Positions 1 through 6,747 of a DNA stretch of 33,527 bases are shown here, one piece after another. Under the pieces are notes generated by a model. That model was not told where the DNA came from. It worked only from the letters and a program-made list of their open reading frames with translations, and did not search any database. The stretch is taken from contig NZ_JBHULY010000027.1 in NCBI RefSeq assembly GCF_042684665.1, positions 1 through 33,527 of the forward strand. The letters are read 5' to 3'. Source of the DNA: Jejuia rubra. GTDB lineage: Bacteria; Bacteroidota; Bacteroidia; Flavobacteriales; Flavobacteriaceae. Position 1 is the stretch's first letter. The number at the start of each line of letters is the position of its first letter. The translations under genes and the position numbers were made by a program.

Positions 1-53
1 AACAATTTACTGATTATCAGTAAGATGAACAACTTTTTTCTTTTAAATCATAA

Positions 54-362
54 TGCACAACGGGTAAAAGAAATAAAGTTCAATTAGGTTTTGCGGAATT
101 GATTATTGATGGCAAAATAAAATTAGTTAAAAGGACTGTTTCAGATGATGGGAGGGGGACAGTTTTTAAGGAGTCACTTTTAATTCGTAATGAAGAGGAA
201 GCAGTAATTTTTAATTATATAGAGCTTAAATCATTCAAAAAGAGAGCATCTGAGTATTTTTACGATTGTCCTGACTTAATTTCTAGGATTAATAAAAAAA
301 GATATAACCGAAAAAACTTAGAGGCTATAGTGAAGTTTTATAACGACAATTGCGCCAAATAA
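54..362 (+). pseudogene. C-terminal remnant of a flavobacterial secreted hypothetical protein
   Basis: The frame is open from base 54 (a TAA stop lies at 51-53) to the stop at 360-362. It resembles the C-terminal third of a common uncharacterised flavobacterial secreted protein, which I recall as ending in a DCP-x-L segment followed by a YN-x2-C tail; here that reads YDCPDL then FYNDNC. The usual signal peptide and N-terminal two thirds are missing. A TTG at 99 could start an 87-residue product, but the matching frame already runs from about base 60, so a broken or edge-truncated gene is more likely. Its last 25 bases overlap the 3' end of the convergent methyltransferase gene. Function unknown; family recall is from memory. 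Confidence 0.4.
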
Positions 363-1051
363 TCAAAATGCACCCCCTCCGAAACCAATTCACATTTTAG
401 GCCAACAGTTTCGCAAGCCAATTTTAAAGTATCAAAATCCAGATACAGCCATTTCAGTGGTACTTCGCTTTCACCTTTATGGCTGATAAAATAGTCCAGC
501 TCTCCGTAGTAACTGGCATTTGTGTCAATCCACAGGCCACCATCGTCATCCTCATACATATATTTTATGTCCGAGGAATCTATGAGAATCTGTCCGTTTG
601 GGTTCAATAATGATTTCAGGTGTTTTAGGTATTTGGAAACTTGTCGTAATTCCTGAAAAATACCAGTGCCGTTCATCAACAATAAAATGGTATCAAACCT
701 TTCTGTTTCATTTAGAATATTTAAAACTTCAGCGTTCAAAACACCTCTTTGCTTGGTTACCTCAATGGCCCTTTTTGAAATGTCAATCGCTTTTACATCA
801 ACCCCTTTTTCCTGTAAATACAAGCTATGGCTTCCGGCGCCACAACCCACATCCAAAACTTTACCTTTTGATAATTCCAACGCTCTTTGTTCCAATTTAG
901 GCATTTCGGAGAAGTCCCGAAACAAATAGGGAAGGGGCAAAATATCTTTATCGGATATATTAGTCCATGTTATGATATTCTCCTCGGTCAAAGAGCCTGT
1001 AGAAATTCCGTGAAGGTAATCCAATAATGCTTTTCCAAAAATGTCTTTCAT
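338..1051 (-). CDS. Class I SAM-dependent methyltransferase
   Basis: A 237-residue cytosolic protein with a Rossmann methyltransferase fold. Motif I (VLDVGCGAGSHSLYL, about residues 65-80) binds S-adenosylmethionine; the acidic end of beta-2 (VKAIDIS) and a later hydrophobic strand (FDTILLLMNGTG) also fit. The N-terminal 60 residues form a helical lid that may define the substrate, which cannot be read from sequence. The start is the ATG whose complement ends at 1051. The gene stands alone and converges on the fragment at the left edge, overlapping it by 25 bp. A dispersed repeat begins only 9 bp upstream, so its promoter probably lies in or beyond that repeat. Confidence 0.85.
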   Translation of the reverse strand: MKDIFGKALLDYLHGISTGSLTEENIITWTNISDKDILPLPYLFRDFSEMPKLEQRALELSKGKVLDVGCGAGSHSLYLQEKGVDVKAIDISKRAIEVTKQRGVLNAEVLNILNETERFDTILLLMNGTGIFQELRQVSKYLKHLKSLLNPNGQILIDSSDIKYMYEDDDGGLWIDTNASYYGELDYFISHKGESEVPLKWLYLDFDTLKLACETVGLKCELVSEGVHFDYLAQLSL

Positions 1052-1059
1052 ATGCCTTT

Positions 1060-1184
1060 GTCATTGCGAGGACGAAGGACGTGGCAATCTCCTCTTTTTG
1101 TTCAATAGATTACTTCGGTCATAAACTTCGTTTAGGTATTTTAAATCAAAATATATTTCGATTTCAAATAATCCTCGTGATGAC
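1060..1184. repeat. Dispersed repeat with inverted ends between divergent genes
   Basis: The segment opens with GTCATTGCGAGG (1060-1071) and closes with CCTCGTGATGAC (1173-1184), inverted copies matching at 10 of 12 positions. The left part (1060-1091) resembles the TCATTGCGAGG-type repeat common in Bacteroidota and other genomes. It fills almost all of the gap between the methyltransferase and the YkgJ-type gene and reaches the first in-frame ATG of the latter, so any promoters must sit in it. Confidence 0.55.
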
Positions 1185-1205
1185 GAAATGCACTATTTTT
1201 ACACC

Positions 1206-1700
1206 ATGCAAGACATCATAAACAATCTTCCAAAGCTCGCCAAAGATAAACATAACGAAAACAAAAAATTCTTTCAGAAATTAAAAAAGAAACCGCCTAA
1301 GGATTTGGATTATGTGATGCAGGATCTGCACGAGGAAGAATTTGAACGTACCGACTGCCTAGAATGCGCCAATTGCTGTAAAACTACGGGACCCCTATTT
1401 ACGGATAAGGACATTGAGCGCATTTCAAAATTCTTCAAACTAAAACCGCAACAGTTTATAGCACAATACCTAAAAATTGATGAGGACAACGACTACGTAT
1501 TGCAAAGTGTGCCCTGTACCTTTTTAGGAGCTGATAACTATTGCTCTATTTACGAGGTGCGCCCAAAGGCCTGCCGGGAATTTCCGCATACCGACCGAAA
1601 AAAGTTTCAGCAGATTTCTAATTTAACCCTGAAAAATGTGGCCATTTGCCCAGCTGCCTTTAATATCGTTGAGACTATGAAACAACGGATTAAAATTTAG
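1206..1700 (+). CDS. YkgJ family cysteine cluster protein (putative zinc/iron chelating)
   Basis: A 164-residue protein with the CxxCxxCC cluster of the YkgJ/zinc-iron-chelating family: C51, C54, C57 and C58, followed by further conserved Cys at 104, 113 and 123 (in PCTFLG, NYCSIY and KACREFPH) and one in AICPAAF. Family members are thought to bind a metal or Fe-S centre, but no reaction is established. The start at 1206 (MQDIINNLPKLAKDK) is preferred over the ATG at 1188 because family proteins begin with this segment and the upstream bases belong to a dispersed repeat. The gene is monocistronic, followed at once by a hexanucleotide microsatellite. Confidence 0.85.
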   Translation: MQDIINNLPKLAKDKHNENKKFFQKLKKKPPKDLDYVMQDLHEEEFERTDCLECANCCKTTGPLFTDKDIERISKFFKLKPQQFIAQYLKIDEDNDYVLQSVPCTFLGADNYCSIYEVRPKACREFPHTDRKKFQQISNLTLKNVAICPAAFNIVETMKQRIKI

Positions 1701-1704
1701 TTTA

Positions 1705-1778
1705 CAGTCTCAGTCTCAGTCTCAGTCTCAGTCTCAGTCTCAGTCTCAGTCTTAGTTTCGGTCATCGGTCATCGGTCA
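1705..1778. repeat. Microsatellite: CAGTCT x8 then TCGGTCA x3
   Basis: Eight perfect CAGTCT units run from 1705 to 1752, directly after the YkgJ-type stop codon. After a short link come three perfect TCGGTCA units (1758-1778) and a related CGTCTTCCGTC stretch. The tract lies between two same-strand genes and ends about 70 bp before the next start codon. It is non-coding, so copy-number change could affect only mRNA structure or spacing. Confidence 0.9.
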
Positions 1779-1847
1779 CCCGTCTTCCGTCAATTACCCT
1801 TTGCGCAAGATGTATGATTTTCATATTTTTAAAGGAAAATTGCAAAA

Positions 1848-2684
1848 TTGGAAAGCCTACTAAATTACTTTGAAACCATTCCGTCCCACCACCGTGCATT
1901 TATTATTGCAGGTGGTCTTACATTCTTTTGGCTGTTGGAGGGTATCATGCCTTTGTTTGGAAAACCCTATAAAAAATGGCAACATGCCATCCCTAATATT
2001 TTCTTTACGATTACAACAATTTTGGTGAATTTGCCATTGGCATTTTTGCTACTCCAATGTTCCGATTGGGTGGTGGTCAACGATTTTGGCATTTTAAACT
2101 GGTTGCCCGAAATGCCCCGGTGGCTATATGTTATTCTGGGACTGTTTTTGATGGATTTGATCGGAGCATATCTGCCACATTTTATCGAGCATAAGATAAA
2201 GCCCTTATGGATGGTACATCTCGTGCACCACACGGACCATAATGTGGACACCACTACCGCCAATCGGCACCACCCTTTGGAGAGCGTGATACGCTACTTT
2301 TTTACGCTAATAGGCTTTTTGATTATAGGTTCACCGATTGGCATCGTGATGTTGTATCAATCCCTTTCGGTTGTGGCCACGCAATTTAACCATGCCAATA
2401 TCAAATTGCCCAAACGCATAGATACGATGTTAAGCTACGTTGTTGTTTCCCCCGATATGCACAAGGTACATCATCACTATAGGCTACCCTATACGGATTC
2501 CAACTACGGCAATATTTTTTCCGTTTGGGACCGCCTGTTCGGTACATTTATGGCCATGGATACCGATGACATCGTTTACGGAGTGGATGTATTCCCCGAT
2601 GAGAAAAAGAACGGCCATATTGGCGAATTGCTCAAACAGCCATTTCAGAAATATGATAAACCCACTATGGAGGCTGAGAAGTAA
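1848..2684 (+). CDS. Sterol desaturase / fatty acid hydroxylase superfamily membrane protein
   Basis: A 278-residue integral membrane protein with the histidine boxes that bind a di-iron centre in the fatty-acid hydroxylase/sterol desaturase superfamily: H111-x3-H115, H124-x2-HH128, then H131 and HH141-142, H182, and H205-x2-HHH210. Hydrophobic spans lie at about 17-35, 48-69, 92-110 and 147-172. Such enzymes hydroxylate or desaturate lipid chains with O2; the substrate here is unknown. The start is TTG (1848), since no in-frame ATG is near and the protein begins with the expected MESLLNYFETIPS segment. It is preceded by a microsatellite and followed by a structured repeat. Confidence 0.85.
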   Translation: MESLLNYFETIPSHHRAFIIAGGLTFFWLLEGIMPLFGKPYKKWQHAIPNIFFTITTILVNLPLAFLLLQCSDWVVVNDFGILNWLPEMPRWLYVILGLFLMDLIGAYLPHFIEHKIKPLWMVHLVHHTDHNVDTTTANRHHPLESVIRYFFTLIGFLIIGSPIGIVMLYQSLSVVATQFNHANIKLPKRIDTMLSYVVVSPDMHKVHHHYRLPYTDSNYGNIFSVWDRLFGTFMAMDTDDIVYGVDVFPDEKKNGHIGELLKQPFQKYDKPTMEAEK

Positions 2685-2700
2685 ATCGTGTTGTTTATTT

Positions 2701-2792
2701 GGGCGTTACCCAAAAGGGGTCGGGCTTTCACTACTCAATCCCTCCTGCGTCGGGGATTTCAAACATGCCGTTCAATCCCTAACGCAAAGCCC
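2701..2792. repeat. Structured dispersed repeat downstream of the desaturase gene
   Basis: GGGCTTT (2722-2728) pairs with AAAGCCC (2786-2792), and GCGTT (2703-2707) can alternatively pair with AACGC (2781-2785). A small ACCC-AAAA-GGGGT hairpin lies inside. The block resembles a repeat with GGGCGTTACCC and GGGTCGGGCT cores that I recall from flavobacterial genomes. It fills the gap between two convergent genes and its right end abuts the stop codon of the DUF1343 gene. It may serve as a transcription end, though no long U tract is present. Confidence 0.5.
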
Positions 2793-2793
2793 A

Positions 2794-4227
2794 TTATGGG
2801 TATATCAAATATTTTGTTCTAATAAGTTTGAAAGCTTCCAAATCCTCCTGCCAAGTTGCTTTAATTTCAGTCTCGGATATTCCAGCTTCAATTTGTTTTT
2901 GAAGTTCCTCGGTGCCTGCATGTTTAGTAAAATTATCCGTGTTAAAAAATTTCGATTTATCGGTGGAGTTTTGATATGTCTTAATCACCCATTTTAAGGT
3001 CATTTCACCATTAACGACTTCATTTTGTAAATCTTCACCATAACAAAGTGTCCCTTTGTGTTTTGGGTATTTTGCTCCAAAATTTGCAACAGGAGTATAG
3101 GTAAAAGACATCACCTTTTTATCTAAAAAAGGAGCCCCGTAACGCTGAAATTGAAACTCCGTACCTCGGCCTGCATTGATATTCGTACCTTCAAACAAAC
3201 CTAGGCTTGGGTACAATTCAATAGACTTGTCATTGGGTAGGTTGGGCGAAGGTCTAATCGGCAAACTATAAGACCTTTGGTGGGTATAGTGTTTAACGGG
3301 AATTACGGTTATCTCGCATTGCAAATTATCAGCCAACCAATTTTCGCCATTAATCATTTGCGCATATTCCCCAATGGTCATCCCGTGAACTAAAGGAATG
3401 GTATGCATCCCTAAAAAGCTTGTGTGTTCGGCCTGCATGGTTGGCCCATCAATATAATGCCCGTTCGGGTTTGGCCTGTCAAAAATTAAAACAGGAATTT
3501 TAGCTTCCGCACAGGCTTCCATCACATTGTGTAACGTAGAAATGTAGGTGTAAAACCGAACGCCAACATCCTGAATATCAAAAATCACAATATCTAAATC
3601 TTGAAGCGCTTCCTGAGTAGGCTTCCTATATTTTCCATGAAGCGAAATAATAGGCAAATTCGTTTTAGTATCAAACCCATCTTCAACATGTGCACCCGCA
3701 TCAGCCTTGCCTCGAAACCCGTGCTCCGGCGCAAATACTTTTTTGATGTCAATATTCAAACTCAAAAGTGAATCTACTAAGTGAGTGTAATTGTTGTCTG
3801 AGACTCTCTTGTTGTCAGAGGCTCTCGTGTTGTCAGAGGCTCTCGAAGACAATACATTCGAATCGGTGCCTTCGAGAACCTCAGGCACCTGCCCTTCGAG
3901 AACCTCAGGCACCTGCCCTTCGAGAGACTCAGGCTTCTCATGAAACACCACCGAGGTTTGATTCGCAACGACTCCAACTCGTTTTCCTTTTAAAATGGGT
4001 GAATACAATTCCGTTCGATTAGCCCCAACAACCATCCCTCTGTCACCCTGTCCCGAAAGCTTTCGGGATTGTTTCAGGGTCTCGTCACTCTTCTCAACTT
4101 CCGCCTCCCGATAGCTATCGGGATGTCTTCCGTCTTCCATCTTCTTCCCATTCCCACAGGAAATCATAACGAAAACAACGCCTATTATTATTAGGAAAAC
4201 CCTATTTTTGAAACAGCTAAACCGCAT
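2794..4227 (-). CDS. DUF1343 lipoprotein (NamZ-type exo-beta-N-acetylmuramidase family) with repeat insertions
   Basis: A 477-residue lipoprotein: a hydrophobic N-terminus ends in MISC (C24 lipidated). From GKRVGVVANQTSVV (about 81-94) and FAPEHGFRGKADAG (about 155-168) onward it follows the DUF1343 family, whose characterised members (NamZ, GH171) remove terminal N-acetylmuramic acid from peptidoglycan fragments. The core runs through FDIQDVGVRFYTYISTLHNVM and FDRPNPNGHYIDGP. The odd part is residues 30-146: two 18-bp palindromes are translated as HPDSYRE (35-41) and QSRKLSG (53-59), and between the two conserved core blocks sit three 8-residue LEGQVPEV-like and three 6-residue RASDNx repeats. 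All keep frame. Its start codon is only 8 bp from that of the divergent permease. Confidence 0.85.
   Translation of the reverse strand: MRFSCFKNRVFLIIIGVVFVMISCGNGKKMEDGRHPDSYREAEVEKSDETLKQSRKLSGQGDRGMVVGANRTELYSPILKGKRVGVVANQTSVVFHEKPESLEGQVPEVLEGQVPEVLEGTDSNVLSSRASDNTRASDNKRVSDNNYTHLVDSLLSLNIDIKKVFAPEHGFRGKADAGAHVEDGFDTKTNLPIISLHGKYRKPTQEALQDLDIVIFDIQDVGVRFYTYISTLHNVMEACAEAKIPVLIFDRPNPNGHYIDGPTMQAEHTSFLGMHTIPLVHGMTIGEYAQMINGENWLADNLQCEITVIPVKHYTHQRSYSLPIRPSPNLPNDKSIELYPSLGLFEGTNINAGRGTEFQFQRYGAPFLDKKVMSFTYTPVANFGAKYPKHKGTLCYGEDLQNEVVNGEMTLKWVIKTYQNSTDKSKFFNTDNFTKHAGTEELQKQIEAGISETEIKATWQEDLEAFKLIRTKYLIYP
3793..3846 (-). repeat. Three 18-bp tandem units inside the DUF1343 gene
   Basis: Units at 3793-3810, 3811-3828 and 3829-3846 share the core GTTGTCAGAGGCTCTC; the first has several changes. 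On the coding strand each encodes six residues (RASDNT, RASDNK, RVSDNN). The unit length is divisible by three, so expansion does not shift frame. Confidence 0.9.
3869..3940 (-). repeat. Three 24-bp tandem units inside the DUF1343 gene
   Basis: Units at 3869-3892, 3893-3916 and 3917-3940 start with CCTTCGAGA; the first two are identical and the third diverges in its second half. Each encodes eight residues of the LEGQVPEV type. The CTTCGAGAACCTCAGG core resembles intergenic REP-like repeats of Flavobacteriia. Confidence 0.9.
4051..4068. repeat. 18-bp perfect palindrome in DUF1343 coding sequence
   Basis: TCCCGAAAGCTTTCGGGA is a perfect palindrome flanked by outer inverted bases CCCTG (4046-4050) and CAGGG (4075-4079). 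It is translated as QSRKLSG near the lipoprotein N-terminus and is a near copy of the palindrome at 4106. Confidence 0.9.
4106..4123. repeat. 18-bp perfect palindrome, identical to the copy at 18832
   Basis: TCCCGATAGCTATCGGGA lies in the DUF1343 coding sequence, where it is read as PDSYRE. The identical 18 bases occur inside the partial tRNA-Trp at 18832-18849, so this is a dispersed element and not protein-driven sequence. Confidence 0.92.
4203..4210 (+). promoter_or_regulatory. Possible -7 box for the FtsX-like permease
   Basis: TATTTTTG fits the Bacteroidota TAnnTTTG -7 element, 25 bp before the permease start and inside the 5' end of the divergent lipoprotein gene. No clear TTTG -33 element lies at the usual distance, so the call is weak. 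Confidence 0.3.
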
Positions 4228-4235
4228 AAATTAGT

Positions 4236-5480
4236 TTGAATTACGAGTATTTTATAGCTAAACGCATTATTGGTAGTAAAGCGTATAAAAGTAGCATTTC
4301 GGCACCAATAATAAAAATTGGAATCATGGCCATCGCCATTGGCATGGTGGTGATGATGATTTCCATTGCAACAGGTATCGGACTTCAGGAAAAAATACGA
4401 GACAAAGTGGTGGCATTCAACGGGCACGTGTCCATTACCAATTACGACAGCAATGCCTCCCAAGAAAGTATAGTACCCATTGCTTTGGATGAGAAAACCG
4501 AATCGTTTTATCCTGTCTTCTCCGCTGTGGACGGCGTGAAACACATCCAGGCGGTGGCTACAAAATTTGGGGTAATCAGAACAGAAACCGATTTTGAAGG
4601 TGCTGTATTAAAAGGTGTAGGGAGTGATTATAATTGGCGGTATTTTGATGAGTTTCTGGTTGAAGGACGAGTACCAAGTTTTGAAACCAAATGGAGCGAG
4701 GAAGTGTTGATTTCAAAATATTTGGCAGATAGACTAGGGTTCGCTTTAGGCGAAAAATTCCAGATGTATTTCTTAAAGGACGATACCGAAAAGCCCCCAA
4801 ACATCATCAGCTTTGAAATTGTGGGGATTTACAGTTCGGGGTTTCAGGATTTTGATGCTACCTATTTGGTGGGCAACCTAAGGCATATTCAACGTATGAA
4901 CCGCTGGAAGGAAAATGAAGTCGGCAATTTTGAAGTGTTTATTGACGATTACGACGATATCGAACGGATGGGCATCGAAATTTTTCAAAATACACCATCG
5001 ACGCTCGATGTGAATACCATCGACCAAAAATTTGCTTCCATCATCGAGTGGGTCAAGATTTTTGATAAAAATATTTACGGCATTATCGGCATAATGATTT
5101 TGGTGGCGGGCATCAATATGATTACCGCCTTGTTGGTTTTGATTTTGGAGCGTACCCAAATGATTGGGATTTTAAAAGCACTAGGCAGTTCCAACTGGAG
5201 TATCCGAAAACTGTTTTTATACAACGCTTCCTACTTGATTCTTTTGGGATTATTTTGGGGTAATGTTTTGGGATTGGGGCTACTTTTGGTACAAAAGTAT
5301 TTTAAACCCATCGCGATGAATCCAGATACCTATTATGTTACAGAGGCTCCGGTGTATCTAAATTGGACTTATGTGGTTGGCCTTAATGTGGGAACATTGC
5401 TACTGTGCTTGTTGATGCTTTTGGTACCATCTTATATTATTACCAAGATTTCTCCTGTGAAAGCGATCCGGTTTGAGTAG
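4236..5480 (+). CDS. FtsX/LolE-family ABC transporter permease
   Basis: A 414-residue inner-membrane protein of MacB/FtsX/LolC-E architecture: one membrane helix near residues 22-48, a periplasmic domain of about 220 residues, then three helices near 283-305, 328-350 and 378-402, ending with the typical SPVKAIRFE tail. Relatives extract lipoproteins from the inner membrane for Lol transport or act in envelope export with a separate ATPase, which is not encoded nearby. The start is a TTG (MNYEYFIAKRIIGSKAY), matching the expected family N-terminus; no earlier start fits. It diverges from the lipoprotein gene with 8 bp between start codons. Confidence 0.85.
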   Translation: MNYEYFIAKRIIGSKAYKSSISAPIIKIGIMAIAIGMVVMMISIATGIGLQEKIRDKVVAFNGHVSITNYDSNASQESIVPIALDEKTESFYPVFSAVDGVKHIQAVATKFGVIRTETDFEGAVLKGVGSDYNWRYFDEFLVEGRVPSFETKWSEEVLISKYLADRLGFALGEKFQMYFLKDDTEKPPNIISFEIVGIYSSGFQDFDATYLVGNLRHIQRMNRWKENEVGNFEVFIDDYDDIERMGIEIFQNTPSTLDVNTIDQKFASIIEWVKIFDKNIYGIIGIMILVAGINMITALLVLILERTQMIGILKALGSSNWSIRKLFLYNASYLILLGLFWGNVLGLGLLLVQKYFKPIAMNPDTYYVTEAPVYLNWTYVVGLNVGTLLLCLLMLLVPSYIITKISPVKAIRFE

Positions 5481-5493
5481 TTTCGTTACCTTG

Positions 5494-5525
5494 AGGATAT
5501 GCGTCGTTTTAATGACTTATATCCT
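5494..5525 (+). terminator. Possible hairpin after the permease gene
   Basis: AGGATAT (5494-5500) pairs with ATATCCT (5519-5525), with an inner GTC/GAC pairing. It lies between two convergent genes. There is no U tract, so it is at best a weak or factor-dependent transcript end. Confidence 0.3.
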
Positions 5526-5565
5526 ACGGCAGCGAAGTTAGTTGAAAATTTTACAAAATCAAGTT

Positions 5566-5961
5566 TTACTTCCCTTCAATATCACTAATATGATGCTCCA
5601 GGGCCTTTACCGAAATTTGAATTTCCAAAATCAAAAACCCTAAGGAAGCGATGAGCAAAATCAGTGCAATACCAAATACCCAAACCGCAATAACCTGTTG
5701 CTCGATATAAATTAGAAACATGGTCAGAACGCACAACAATAAGCTGGAAATACCCAAGATCTGCATGGAGCGCGTCAAGTACAATCGTTTTTTCAAGTTT
5801 TCAATCTGGGCAATCAGTATGGAATCTTTATTTTTAATATACTTATCGTGCAAATTTCTAATAGTTGCCGCATAGGCTATAAATCGATTGGTATAGGCCA
5901 GCATAATTAATGAAATGGCCGAGAACAGTAATGCGGGAGTGGTTAGGGTTAGTGCTTCCAT
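5566..5961 (-). CDS. DUF2721 family membrane protein
   Basis: A 131-residue protein with the DUF2721 signature: an N-terminal LTTPALLFSAISLIMLAYTNRF helix, a basic cytosolic segment (ENLKKRLYLTRSMQ) and two further helices (about 68-87 and 90-113), ending in a short charged tail. Function is unknown for the family. It is the third gene of a leftward operon, 3 bp after the glycosyltransferase stop codon. Whether it works with those two genes or is just co-transcribed cannot be told. Confidence 0.8.
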   Translation of the reverse strand: MEALTLTTPALLFSAISLIMLAYTNRFIAYAATIRNLHDKYIKNKDSILIAQIENLKKRLYLTRSMQILGISSLLLCVLTMFLIYIEQQVIAVWVFGIALILLIASLGFLILEIQISVKALEHHISDIEGK

Positions 5962-5964
5962 GGC

Positions 5965-6747
5965 TTATTGTTTTGTTAGTGGATGGGATTTTTTAATTTC
6001 TTTTCTGTATTTCAACCAAATCTTTGTCAAGTGGTATGGGACATTCAAAAAATGACGCTTTTTTATTTTTGAGCCTTTGATGCCCCGCCATTCTTCAAGA
6101 GGGTGTTCTAAAATCACATGATCTGGCCGGCCGGAATAAAATATCTTAAATCTAGCAATGAGCTCAACATCAAACAGCCATTTACTAATAAACGCCTCTT
6201 CGAAAAGTTTGTGCACGATTGAAGTATGAAAGAGTTTTGCTCCACATTGGGTATCAAAAAGAGGCTCTTTGAGAACAAAACCCGCCAGATTTGCAAAAAC
6301 ACGACTTAAATGGTATCGGATTCTGTTTTGTTCTATTATGGCACCCAGACGTATCACACGTATACCTAAAACAAATTTGATGTTTTCGTGTAGTGCAATA
6401 GCTGAAATAAAGTTGTTGATTTCAAATAAGGGTGTAGAAAGATCAGCATCCAAAAAACCTATAAAATCATATTGGTCCAGTTCCTTTTGTGCAAATAAAA
6501 CACCCTGTCTAACAGCTTCGGCCTTACCTCGGTTCGCATCAAAGCTTATGTTATTCAAGCTGTGGTTTTCTTGGCACAAATCCCGCAATATTTGGGCAGT
6601 ATTGTCGGTGCTACCATCGTTTACAAAAAGAAAATGGATATTCGGATAGTCTATAGAGAATCTTAAAAATGCCTCTGTTTTTAAGCGATGCTCCTCATTG
6701 AAACATGGCACAACAATGAGTATGGCAATGTCTTTTTTCCTATTCAT
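5965..6747 (-). CDS. Family 2 glycosyltransferase, dolichyl-phosphate-glucose-synthase-like
   Basis: A 260-residue GT-A enzyme. The donor-binding start IVVPCFNEEHRL, the FVNDGSTDNT segment and the metal-binding FLDADLSTP (DxD) are all present. The C-terminal EEWRGIKGSKIK resembles the W-x4-GSK motif of Alg5-like enzymes that transfer a sugar from a nucleotide donor to a polyprenyl phosphate. No membrane helices are evident. It overlaps the end of the multispan gene by 8 bp, which implies translational coupling: this enzyme would charge the lipid carrier and the partner would use it. The exact sugar is unknown. Confidence 0.82.
   Translation of the reverse strand: MNRKKDIAILIVVPCFNEEHRLKTEAFLRFSIDYPNIHFLFVNDGSTDNTAQILRDLCQENHSLNNISFDANRGKAEAVRQGVLFAQKELDQYDFIGFLDADLSTPLFEINNFISAIALHENIKFVLGIRVIRLGAIIEQNRIRYHLSRVFANLAGFVLKEPLFDTQCGAKLFHTSIVHKLFEEAFISKWLFDVELIARFKIFYSGRPDHVILEHPLEEWRGIKGSKIKKRHFLNVPYHLTKIWLKYRKEIKKSHPLTKQ

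Noticed and set aside
598..900. Open frame of 100 codons on the plus strand
   Set aside because: It is antisense to the methyltransferase gene, with no recognisable domain.
1705..1778. Tandem hexamers as a CRISPR array
   Set aside because: Units are 6-7 bp without spacers, and no cas gene is nearby.
2440..2997. Open frame of 185 codons overlapping the desaturase and DUF1343 genes
   Set aside because: It is an out-of-frame and antisense shadow spanning a dispersed repeat.
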